DNA of 64,000 nt from Typha latifolia (lineage: Eukaryota; Streptophyta; Magnoliopsida; Poales; Typhaceae), in NCBI GenBank assembly GCA_019914945.1, contig CM034105.1:7130001-7194000 (forward strand). Direction: 5' to 3'. The position numbers were made by a program, and so were the translations under genes. Of this stretch, positions 9,928 through 21,300 are shown in pieces. The notes beneath the pieces were generated by a model. That model was not told where the DNA came from. It saw only the letters and a program-made list of their open reading frames with translations, and searched no databases. Numbering within the stretch: the stretch's first letter is position 1; every line of letters starts with the position of its first letter.

Positions 9928-11278
9928 AACTATAAAGAGTCATAAGCAAAAGACTCAATGAATAGACCTTACACAAATCTCTTACGTCCATCAATCAACC
10001 GTCACACATCAATAGCAAGGTCCAATGGTCTCAAATAAGGGAGTTCAGAGTCTGAAAATGTTTAAGTAATATAAAGTTAGTTGTTTATCTGATTATAATC
10101 CGTTTGAGTAAAATATAATATTTTATTAGGTTTTAAATTGATTAGATTCATAAGATAAATTTAATTGTGATAATATTAATATGCTACTACCATAATTTAT
10201 ATTTATTTACTAAAAATCCTAGTTTACTAATTATAGAATAAGTAATAAGTAAATAGTAATTTATCTTATTTTTGTAAATAACCAAAGACGACTATATATA
10301 TATGATTTAATAAAAATATAATTAAAAAATAATATTATTAATACTTATTTTTTAATACCTACTTTTATTTAATTAATCATAAATTATACGCAAAATAGTC
10401 ATTATCCTATTATACAAAATAATATGCAAGTCTAGTATTCCATTTTATACAAACTATTAGACAATAATAATATACTAAAAATAGTTATATAAAATATAAA
10501 TATAAATGTAAGATTATTATGAATGAGACTACACATATTAATCTAATAAATAATAATAAACTATAAATAAATTTATAGGCAATATTTATAATTAAAATTA
10601 ATAAATTACTATACTAAAAATACTTAGAAAAATTATATTAGTGAGTATAAATTATCAAAATAATTAATTATCCAAATAGATTAATTTACCTAACATTAGA
10701 AAATAATTATATAATATATAAAAAAATACTCCTCTTTGCTACAGTGTTGGGCTCAGCCGAGCACTATCTACTATAGTGTTGGGCCGAGCCCAGCACTGTT
10801 GCAGCAAGAGGAGGAGGAGGGACCGAGAATAGAGAAGAAGAAGAAAGGAAGAAAAGAAAGAAAGAAAAAAGAAAGAAGAAGAGGAGAAGGAGGAGGGCGC
10901 GGACCCGGGCCGGTGGGGAGGGCGCCGGTTGCTACTTGCTAGCCAGTGGCTCGGCTCCGGCGAACCCGAGCTAAGGAGGAAGAGAGAGAGAGAGAGAGAG
11001 AAAAGAAGAGAGAAGAAGAGAGAGGAGAGAGAGCTCACCGGTGTCGGTGGGCTAGTGCCGACAATGAGGAGAGAGAGTGAGAGAGAGTAGAGTGAGAGGG
11101 TGAGAGAGAGAGAGAGAGAAGGCGATAGGGACGTCGGCACTACAACTGCGGCGCCGGTGGGCCCACCGGAGCTAGTTGGCCTGGCCTAGTTGGATGGGGG
11201 TGCGTGGCACCCTCAACTCGCGCCATGTGGTCGGCCACGTCATGCCATGGAATTTTTTTTTAAGAATAGGTTGTTACA
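9928..11278 (-). mobile_element. C-family LTR, truncated, with GA-rich tract
   Basis: Matches the C LTR at 36459-40302 (shared CCATCAATCAACC, GTCTCAAATAAGG, GCGCGGACCCGGGC, GCCGAGCCCAGCAC). It ends GGTTGTTACA, immediately followed by TTTTTCCATCCCCCCTTATAG. Its reverse complement is a polypurine tract (CTATAAGGGGGGATGG) preceding a TGTAACAACC LTR start, so this is a minus-strand 3' LTR. The upstream coding end on the minus strand (AATTTCGGGGTTGAAATTTC) resembles the pol end of Tekay-type elements. The 10800-11130 purine/pyrimidine tract creates spurious Ser/Leu-rich frames. Confidence 0.7.
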
Positions 11279-13956
11279 TTTTTCCATCCCCCCTTATAGA
11301 AATTTCAACCCCGAAATTTAATTCATTGGTATTGCAAAAAATCAACATATCTAGTTCCACTACCTTCTAATCAAATAAACAATTGTGTAATCTCACTTTT
11401 TCAGATTCATAACTCATACTTCGTTCACTAACTTACTCATTAACTCCTAACATTACACAACCACAAGTAACTCCCTTACAAGAATAAAATTCATCGATCT
11501 AGGTCAGTCAGGTAATCATACTATGTCTATAGACATCAATAATACCACTGGTCTGCAAAAAAGAGTACATTCATTCTACAATATAAAAAGTGTTGTCACT
11601 TGTTAATTGAATCATATTCTTCTCCAAAATACCTCAAGCTATCCAAATCTATCACTTTTTCTTCTAACTGCAACAACATAACAACGTAATGCTAAAATTA
11701 CCTATGATAATACAATACAACATATTTAAGCAAATTATCTTCAATCTACTGAATGTATTACTTCGATCCCAAACATGCTCAATGATTATCCCTCAATACT
11801 ATCACTAATACCAAGTAGAATGATAAATACAAGTTATTTCAAGAACATCCGAAATACTTAACTCATGCTTCTCTTTCTAGACAAATAATATTACTAATCT
11901 AAACATACTCACCATCATCCGATATCCTCATAAAATTTAAGCGATAGCACAAACCTTCTGATTGTTAATCCTAATGCAACCTCAAACGAAATTTATACAT
12001 TCTTCTGATTCTCCACATTCTTTTGATTCTCCACATAATCCTAATGCAACCCCAAACGAAATTTATACATTCTTCTTAATCTGCAATATATGAAAGGTTA
12101 AATTCAAACTATCTCAAGAAACATACATGATAAACTTTATAATGATCTTTCTATCAATCATTTTCTATATCCAAACTATTTATTCCTCGATTCACATTAC
12201 TTCAATTTGATCGTTATCTATTTAATTACTATCACTACTAGTATATCCACCAAAATATCACTTAATAATAACAATATTCAAATTCAAAGATTATCCACTG
12301 AGTTCTACTAAGTAATCCAATAATCTCTTCAATATCACGAGAGATATAATATTCAATTCATAATATTAATCCATTGCCACACAACTATTTACTAATCCAT
12401 CATACTTGATCTTTAAGAATACATAAATATGACTTAGACAAATTCTCAAAAATATTGTACATGAACTAAAGCTACTAAGATTAATCTCCCGAATTGGTTA
12501 TGCTATTATGATCTAACAATAAAATAATTGACACTAACTGATTCATATAGATTAGAAGAATCCCAAAAATATAAATTACAACCTTACTAGTATATCTTCC
12601 ATTTTACTTTAGATCAACTCACAACCTTAACGTTGCAATTCATTAAAAGATCAAATTTTCACAAACTATAATGGGACCAATCATGAAATCATTATCTCTC
12701 AATCAAATATCTTTATCTTAAGACTCAAATGCAAACCTGTAAGTCTTTACAATTATTAAGATCAATCTCATCATTCTAAAAGGCTCGCTCAATAACCTCT
12801 TGTAATAATCGAACATGTAAGTCAATGGTTAAACAAATGCTAATATAATTACTTTCCTATACATCATTATCTATTTATCATCTAGCAGTATAATAAAAAT
12901 CCATCAATACACTGTATATGAAATATCATAGTTCTCTGTATTTTTTTCATTACCGTCCTATGAAGTAATTAGTTCAACTTTCAAATCATCTATCAGTCAT
13001 AATAAATAATCATATCTATGGGCTCTATTGAATAACTCTATCAAATTATCTTTCCAATTAGTATCATCAAAACAACTAACCTGTCAAAGCACATAATATC
13101 TTTAATATCTATGATTAAAAACCAACATATCTCATTTCTAATTAAATCATTTAAATCTCATATTTCTTCGAGAGTCTCAACTTAATATTCTATCACATCC
13201 TCTATATAAAGTCCACATATATTGAACAATTTAATCTTGTAGCATCATCAAAAATCCTTCTACAACATCATTAATATCACCTAATAATCATAAAAAAAGT
13301 CTGTATATTTGTAATTAAAATTCATCACCCAAAATATACGAACGTCATGCTATAATATTCTTATCCTCTAAATCAATGTCTAAAACTAAACTAATAATCA
13401 AAATATATTTTTACTGTCATATATGTCATGAGACCATCAACTTAGTAACTATCATCACTCTATATAATTCCTTTCATTATCATTCTTTCCATCTAATCAT
13501 ATTCACATAATTAGCAACTACTAAACTAAACCTACTATTGTGTCATCCAGAAATACATACATTAAGTCTCAACTACTAACATCACTCACAATCCAATAAC
13601 TGTATCCATGTCATATTTTTTATGCTCATTACCATATTTGGTAATCATCAACTTAAAGATGAAAAAAAAGGCGTTAATCCTCTAGCAATATTATTGGACA
13701 AATATATCCCTATTAAATCATCAATCTTGTCGGTACAATCAAAATTTTATACCTACTAACATAAGTATCTTGCAAACATAATTTATCATACTAGTCATCT
13801 AAAAAAAAAATTTCTATATAACAATCTACAATCATCTATATCACATCACCTAATATCTTTTCCACTATACAAAATCATCATATGTCTTACTCATCCATCC
13901 ACAATCAATAATTATAACATTCACAAAAATTAGAATAGTCTCTCTGCACATATATC
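11279..13956 (-). other. AT-rich, gene-free decayed interior of the C-family element
   Basis: No frame longer than about 60 codons survives on either strand. Composition is markedly AT-rich. The segment starts at the polypurine tract of the C 3' LTR and so should be its pol/gag interior, but I cannot recognise protein motifs. It includes a 70-bp tandem duplication (ATCCTAATGCAACC... at 11969 and 12039). The pattern fits long-term C-to-T decay of a methylated element. An unrelated AT-rich insertion is an alternative. Confidence 0.45.
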
Positions 13957-14823
13957 AGAATGGTGGAAGGTCGCTGGAGGCCATATGTGATTTCTTCCTA
14001 GTTGCCGACTCGTCATGGTTGCAAAGGGAGGTGGTGTAAGGCGGCCCAAGTGTCGGAACTCACAGTTCCGAATCATCTCCCTCACCACTATTGAGGATTC
14101 CTGATGAGGGATATCTAGCGACCAAGCGTGGTCTTCCTCCATTCAATAGTAGTTCACATGGTTGTCGACTCGTCAAAGAACTCTATTCTACCGTCGAAAG
14201 AACCTTTCCAATCGTCGAGCTCGCTAAAGGAAACTGTTGCCTTGAAGCCGGACTCTTAGCCGTTTCTGCAGGGATTGGGAAGGGTGCGGCCAGCCTTTCA
14301 CGGTTTGTCGGCGAGATCTCCGGTGCATGGGAAGATGTGGAGGTTCCGAGGGCTGCTACAATGGTTGAGGATCCCATTGTAGCCAGTGGCAGTTCGTTGC
14401 GACTAACCATGGGTCGAGGTGTCGAAGCTCGATCTTGCTGGATAGCTGAACTCTCCACTATTTTTTGTGGGAAATGGGGAGGCCGTGGAGGATGTTGGGT
14501 ATGCTGCGGAGGGCTCCCCATGCTGCCTTGCGATTGCCATGCTTGTTGAAGAAGGTTTCGGCCACGCTCATATTTCCTACATCAGCTCCATCATCATCTG
14601 AGTATTGATGGCCATTTGCTCGAAAAGAGACCCAATCATGGCTTGAACGCTAGGCTATTCCATATTCAGATTTGGTCGGGTGGTTCCGCAGGTGGAAGTT
14701 CCCGCAGCCATTTCCCCCTCATCTATTTGGAAAATCTCGTCTTCCTCATTTCCCCGTGCAGCCATAGCTCTGGTAGTTGTCATCAAAAGTGTGTGTCTGA
14801 GAAATGATGGCTCTGATACCAAT
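13957..14823 (-). mobile_element. Second copy of the gene-carrying interior, lacking the WW segment
   Basis: Matches 7059-7663 and 8098-8350 but joins them directly near 14566-14567, without the 434-bp WW-containing segment. A PBS (GCTCTGATACCA on plus, 14810-14821) lies beside the LTR starting at 14824. The minus-strand leader encodes MAARGNEEDEIFQIDEGEMA and then SVQAMIGSLFEQMAINTQMM, with a stop between, which looks like a gag N-terminus. The left end at about 13957 abuts decayed AT-rich DNA without an LTR. Confidence 0.65.
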
Positions 14824-15858
14824 TGATACAATCATGGATTGGGGCATCCGTAGAATGTATCGAATCCAACCGTCAGTTCTTGGATATGGTGGATGATTGG
14901 TTAGATAGAGGATGATTATGGAGGATTAAGGATGAATGGTGGAGATGGAATGGCTATGAATGGTAGATGAAATGTGATGGAATGGAATAGGGAAGATATG
15001 GAAGGATATTTAAGGAAATATAGTAAAGAATTCGAAATAGATGATGATTGAGATCTAATTTGGATCTAAATATAGTTGTATCTTCTAGGCTGATTTACTG
15101 ATGATCTAGCCGTTGGATACTTATCAAATTTGGATGGAAGATATATCTCTAAGTCAGCTTTCTGGAATGGGTTGTGGGATCTGGGGCGATATGGGAATTT
15201 CTAGATATCAAGGTTTTACCAAATACTCCGCTGGATCAAAATAGATATAGATGTGGATATTTTGAGATAAATTTTGATCGATCTAACCAACCAAAAGATC
15301 TGATATTCCATAGGTTGTTCCCCTGGAAGTCAGGGATCCAACGAAATTGAAATCAGATTGAACCGATGAGTAGATCAAGAGTTATGGTAAAAATATTAAC
15401 CGAAGGGCAAATGGTTGCGAGATGGACGTGAAAGATGGAACCTATGGATTAACGGGATGGAGGTCGTCGATCGGGGTGCTGCGCAAGGCAGAGAAGATGA
15501 GGGAGAAGAGAGTCGGCTCTCAAGGTCGAGAGGAAACGACTAGTAGAATACGGGGGAGAGGGACATAACCATAATGAGTCAAGTTCTAGACTAATAGAAG
15601 AGAGAAGTGGGCTCAAGCCAAAAGCTTCATAATAATTCATCCATGATCCTCAAGTGAAGATCAGCCCTCCTATTTATAAGAGGGAGATACAAGTGGCTTA
15701 ACCCATTACCCAATATGGGACTAAACTAAAGCAAATGCAATAATTAAATAAGCAAATATAGTGGATAAATGTATTGAGCCCAGCCCAATACCATTTGAGT
15801 GGACCAATTGGCCTAAAGCCCATCTTCTACACTGACCCAGCTCATCCGGATCATATCA
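14824..15858 (-). mobile_element. H-family LTR (5' LTR beside the PBS)
   Basis: Begins TGATACAATCATGG, three bases after the PBS, and ends GGATCATATCA (1035 bp). A minus-strand TATA box (CTCTTATAAATAGG) is seen at about 15664-15681. Unlike the E, A and B LTRs, it has no TTCGAA array upstream of the TATA box. The right flank from 15859 is gag sequence of another element, so this element inserted into a gag gene. Confidence 0.65.
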
Positions 15859-17010
15859 TCCAACTCATCCTCATAGCCTCTTTCAAAGCAGTATACTTCT
15901 GTTCCATCCTTGTGGCAATCTCAAAGGCCTCCATCAAAGTCTGCAACTACATGGAATAGACGTCAGCTTTTATCTCCTCGCACAGCTCCTCCAAAAAATG
16001 TGCTCTTCAACGCTTCTTGCGGCCACCTTGGAAAGCAACAACTACTAAGGCGCACAAAATCTTCTTGATATGCTGCCATAGTAGTCTTTTGTGTCAACTT
16101 AGAGAGTGTAGCACCATAATCTTCATATCCAACACTCCCAAACTATTGAGCTAATGCAAAAGTGAATGCCATCCAATTGTCGAACTGTTAGTGGGCGTGT
16201 ATCGATTGGTACCAATATAAGGCCACATCCTCCAAATGAAAGCTCGCAATAGGCACCTTAGCTACTTCCAGTATGCCACGACATGAAAAGAACTATTCGG
16301 CACAAAAAATCCAATCAATAGGATCACCTCCGTTAAGCTTTAGAAATTCCAATCAAGTGGGTCATCCGCGGATGCCATAGTCATGCCCATTGTCTAATGG
16401 GTGCTCCATCCTTACTGTTAGCGAATGAAGGATACGAATCTCTGGACCACGACGCCTCCTTTCATCTTCCTTGCGAGCAGCTTCACGTTCGTCATCATAT
16501 GGCCACGCTGCTCCCGGTTCGCCCTTGCCTTGATGGTGCTCGATTCTTCCTCCGGCCACACCATGGTTCACCCCCAGTGGAGCCTGGTATGGCATTCGTG
16601 CCCTATGAGGGTTGGGCAGCAACGTGTCCGTCTTCCGAAGGAAAACTCTCGTCGTCGGTGCAATTTGGTTAGCCACCAGTGTAGCTACGGCGAGTTCCTC
16701 CAGCGTCAGTCCTCCTTGCGATATCAATTGAATCTCCTAGCACAGGGAGTGCACAAGGGCATCCTACATACGTTGCTGCTGGTCCATCATCCTTTGTTGT
16801 TGATCCATCATTTGCTAGATAATTGCTACAGCATTAGGTTCGAGCGGTGTGGGAAGAGACACACTCAGCGTGATGCTAGTGCTAGCATCGCTGGTGTCAC
16901 CAACGATCACCGATGTGCTTGGGTCTTGGTCCAAGTTGACATCCATCATCCCATGCCTCACCATCGACCTTGTGTTAGTCATGGTCCGAGAACTAGTAGC
17001 TCTAATACTA
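15859..17010 (-). pseudogene. Ty3/gypsy gag remnant (element J) with degenerate PBS
   Basis: The minus-strand frame beginning near 16983 reads MTNTRSMVRHGMMDVN and then STSVIVGDTSDAST, with an in-frame TAG after SLPTPLEPNAVAII. Further down, near 15870-15960, is LMEAFEIATRMEQKYTALKEA, homologous to [17 protein letters not shown] in the gag of the chromovirus at 20498-21210. A PBS-like TAGTATTAGAGC (minus) lies at 16999-17010. Only gag survives; the H LTR interrupts it. Confidence 0.65.
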
Positions 17011-17457
17011 CTATTATCTTCTTGGATTAAAGAGGGGATTTGGTTAGGTGTTTAGAATGAATGTAGCTCTTTAATGGTGGTGGAAGGAGGTGAAGGTGGG
17101 GTGAACTTGGAGATGTCAATGCGTGCAAAATAGTAAAGAGATAGAATGAGGAGGAAGAAGGGGTCACTCCTAGAAGAAGTAAGGCAGTGACAAAAGAAGA
17201 GAAGGGTCTAGTCGGCGTCGGCTACGGGTCGACGAGAAGGTTATGGCATAAGGAGGAAGAGAGACCAAGAAAGGGAGATAGAGAGAAAGTAGATTCATTC
17301 AAAGCTAATCTAACTTGGATGCACTCCATAATACTTAGAGATTATCTAGTTGACTAAAACCATTAAAGAAACCCTAAAACAATGCATCCTCACCTATTAA
17401 AGAAACCCTAAAACAATGCATCCTCACCTCAACGCGTTTGAACAGGCCCGAGGATGT
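17011..17457 (-). mobile_element. J-element LTR fragment
   Basis: This lies on the LTR side of the J PBS and has LTR-like composition. A 34-bp phrase containing TTAAAGAAACCCTAAAACAA is duplicated at about 17365 and 17399. It ends at a single degenerate GCGTTTGAACAGGCCCG motif, a remnant of the TTCGAA array, where sequence typical of the host gene's downstream region begins. Confidence 0.45.
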
Positions 17458-18307
17458 TGACGTTGCTCTTCTCTGGTTTTGGTTGTGTTATTTGTGTGTT
17501 GACCCTTATAAGGTTATACTTGGTTGTTTCTGGTAAACACTTTTCCTCACTTGATTATAGCGATTATAGTTTTTGGCTGTGTGCAAGAGTATTGTAAGAA
17601 GTTTGCATATAACTTTTGTTGCCCGGCAGGTGCTGGCCGCTGGGTGTTTTCTTCAGTAATGAAACTGAACCTTAAATAAATAAAAATTGGACCTCCTACT
17701 TTGGTACCACAATAACTCAACAATTACTGTAAAAACTTTAGAGCTGTGTTTTATACGTGGAGGATAAATACCAATTTAATGTCAGATATTTAATCCATAG
17801 AATACATGCAACTAATGGAAGCTTTTATCAAAGTTGGATGAAACTTCCTCAAGTACATATGTGCTCAAACATTAAAATAAAGAGTTGTTCTGATGACACT
17901 ACTTCTATCAATGCTGAAATCTTTTACAGTTGCTAAAGTTTTCTATAATCAATGGAAGCCAATAAGGTTTAAATTCTGCAAATAAGCTCACCTCCCCTTT
18001 CCGCAAGCAGCAACACCACAAGCGTGCTGGGATCTAGCATTTCCCAAAAGCTCTTTGGCAGTAATAATGCTTGAGATGGATGGCTCAACTTATTATTTAC
18101 CATCCAGCAATAAGGAGTCCAATTCCTTACACAGAAGCTAATAGAAAGATGACTTCCAAGAGGTTCTGCTGTTAAATAATAGTCTGATCTCATTTCTATT
18201 GGTGATCTTTACACTTGTAAGTTGTATTTAAAAAGCTTACTAAGCACAGATCTGTTCTTGTCATATTAGACAAAGAAAACATAAAGATAATAATGCAGTA
18301 TCATATA
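17458..18307. other. Region downstream of the STICHEL-like gene; no gene seen
   Basis: This stretch probably contains the 3' untranslated region of the STICHEL-like gene. A minus-strand frame at 17969-18193 follows a plausible acceptor (TTTAACAG) but is not needed to close the coding sequence, which ends in TAA at 18308. It could be a 3' UTR exon or an alternative C-terminus. A phrase at 17600-17670 (GCCCGGCAGGTGCTGGCCGC) resembles the tail of plant LINEs, but this is weak. Confidence 0.35.
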
Positions 18308-21300
18308 TTACTTGGGCACTTGATTGGAGCAGGCAGGATAGGGATTTTTCATGCAGAAGCATGTTCTGTATGATAGCCTTCTAGGGGAAGAAAATACCAC
18401 CTTGTTGTGTTTCTCGATCTTTGGACATAGAATACAAGCAGTATTGCATGAGAAAAATCTTCTTCGTAGCGTCAGAAAATTTGAAAGACAGCTTGGCTTC
18501 CTCCCAGATTCTTGAGTGCTGACTTGTTGACACCTCTCACCTCGTTCCTTCCAAGAATCAGTTTCTAGACAGTGTCCTTTTGGTAAATCCTTCGATACTA
18601 ATGCGCTGGTTGAATCCAAATTCTCTTGTTTTATTCCCAAATGACTTACTAAGCAGGATGATAGTTTCTCCGCTACAGGTGTTTTACTTCCAGATGTGGG
18701 AGCAAGATTGAATCTGATATCCACTTTGCGCCCAAGAACATTCTTAAGAGAATGAACAACTGGTTCTCGATATTTCTCTGCCCTGAGTACATGTTCAGGA
18801 TGATAAAATTCGATCTCAGCAATTGTCAGACCTACAGATTGCAGAATAATGCATATTCAGAACTTTTATTTATGTCAAGGGTATAAAAATCTCAATTATA
18901 CAAATGACAGAGATCAGAAAAAAAGACAATTGTTATGTCTAACAACGTCAAAGTAAACACTAAAGTCAATGAGCAGACTCCACCATGGAAGCTAAAAATG
19001 GCTTATAGTAATAGTTCTACTGGTAAAATTGCAGTGCGTCCAAGTTACAGCACAGTTCAGACTCAAACCCAAGATATGATAGGTTAAATTCTGATTATGT
19101 ATTGAAAATTGAGCTTCACTGCCAAAAAATGGTGTAATACAGTGTTTCCTCAAGTCCAACTTCCTTCCTGCTTTGAGAATCTTCTTTTTGCTCTCCTTTG
19201 CCTAAAACTAAATTTTGCATAATTTTTTTGAAATTGTCTGATACACAGTCTTTTCTTTTTACATTAGCTATATGTTTTCGTTAAAATAAATTTTCTGTAA
19301 GTCGCGTTCGAACGCAGTTGGGGGGCGCGTTCGAATGTGGTTAGGGGCGCATTCAAACACTTTTGCGAACGTCTGCATCAGGTTCACAAAAGCAGAAAAC
19401 GCGAAATGCGCGTTCGAATGCAGTCGGGCGCGTTCGCATCGACAGAGAACACCTTTTGTGCGTTCGAACGCGATCAGGGGGAATCCACTAGAGTTAAGGT
19501 TAATAATTGTTATTTTTACTTGTTGGCTAGCCTCTATAAAAGTGTGGATGGCAACCAAAATCATTATGTTATTGAAAAACCTCTCTATCTTCTCTCTAGT
19601 CTCTCAACTCTAGTCTCCCTCCTTCCTCTTCACCAACCTACCACCTCTACCGTTGGCAAGATCTCTCCCAACTTCTAATCTCCCTCATCTGTTGTGTCCC
19701 CTCTTCTTTGAGATCTCGACCACTTTTTCTCCTTCGTCTTTATCCCTTAAACAATATCCACCATCCACCCTCATCTCCATTATCATCCATAACTCTAATA
19801 TCCGCTCCACCCGTTACCACCATCATCATCCGCACTATATCGTGTTTTCATCCGAGTTGTAGTTCAAATCTGCGAAGGGCGTAAATACAAAAAACGTAGA
19901 TCAGGGAGTTACGGATTGATCCCACTTCGTTTCATAATTTTTTGACTACGGAGAATATTTGGTAAATATTTTTCCTCGATTGCGCAGACTGTTTACTACA
20001 ATAAATCCAGATCTTGAAGGAATTGTTCCGTAGCCTATCATTGGTATCGAGCCCAGGCAAACCTCAGACCTCCATTAATGGTAGAAACAAGAAAGATGGC
20101 ATCAACAAAGAGATCAATGGAGAACACAGTAACAAGGGAAGACTCAATCCACGATAATCCTAACCGTGAGGCCGATTCCCTTTGGGGCGACCACGGCAGG
20201 ATCGAGTCAACCAACATCCATGGGTGTGAACATGGGCTTGGCGGATTAACTTAGGGCCATGTTCCAAACATTGCTACATAGGGTTGGCGCAATGCAGAAT
20301 GATCATAATATTTAAAAAAATATGTCATGAACCGATCGACTTCGTCATCTCCTCAACGAAGATTGATGCCTCATCTTTTACCTATTCCTACACATCATCC
20401 CCCACCTCCGATACACAACCAAGACCAGTGGTGGTGGAACTCGAGAGGCATGCGGCACCGGTGCGCTTTGTCGATAAAGAGGATTGGCACTTAGAGGATG
20501 ATGTTGATCCCTTCGGAGATGGTGATGGACATGCTCGAAGATTTAGAAAAGGAGATCAACAAGCACAAAGGTTCAGACCTGAACCAAGAATCTTTTGCGA
20601 ACTTGACAAATGCTATCTTAGGGAGAATCGCACGCTTGGACTTCCCAAAATTCCAAGGCGACAATCTGACGGATTGGATGTTTCAAGTGGAACAATACTT
20701 TGATGTCAAGGGACAATGGAGGAAGCAAAGGTCCAGATGGCAAGCTTTTACCTCCAAGGAACGACATTGCATTGGTATAGATCGGCTATTGGTGTTGGAG
20801 GGTTTACCGGTTGGGCTGACTTTTTTAGGAGGATTACACACAGATTTCGAACGACATATGAAGATTTTGCGGCCACATTAAGCAAGATGGTTCAGAAGAT
20901 AACCGTATTGGAGTACCAAGCAGAATTTGAAAGAGTTAGTAGTCGTTGTGAGCCACCTTGGCTCGAACCGACATTGATGAGCACATTCATTTCAGAGCTG
21001 TGGGAGAAGATACAAGCGGATGTTTGTGCTATCTGTCCTACCACTCTTGATGAGGCTTTTGAGAAAGCCATGAGGATGGAGCAAAAGCACAAGGCTCTCA
21101 AGATGGCAGTGAAAACAAGTTGGCGCAACCGAAATGGGCGGTTTGCTCCTAGAATGCCGGTTGAAAATTCTACGGGTTCAAAGACAATGACCGGTAGTAC
21201 TAGACCATGACCACCTTTGAGACCTTTCGATGTTAGAGGAGGCACAAGACCCCCCGTTCGAACTCTCACACCTACCCAGGTGGAGCGAAGAGTGAATGGT

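Noticed and set aside
10739..11140. Long Ser/Leu-rich frame on the minus strand
   Set aside because: It is a translation of GA/CT low-complexity sequence inside the C-family LTR; no domain and no codon bias.
16425..17030. 201-codon plus-strand frame
   Set aside because: Antisense to the recognisable gag frame of element J on the minus strand.
17969..18193. Possible extra last exon of the STICHEL-like gene
   Set aside because: The preceding exon already ends with an in-phase TAA at 18308. Splicing from the cryptic donor there leads to a quick stop in the required phase.
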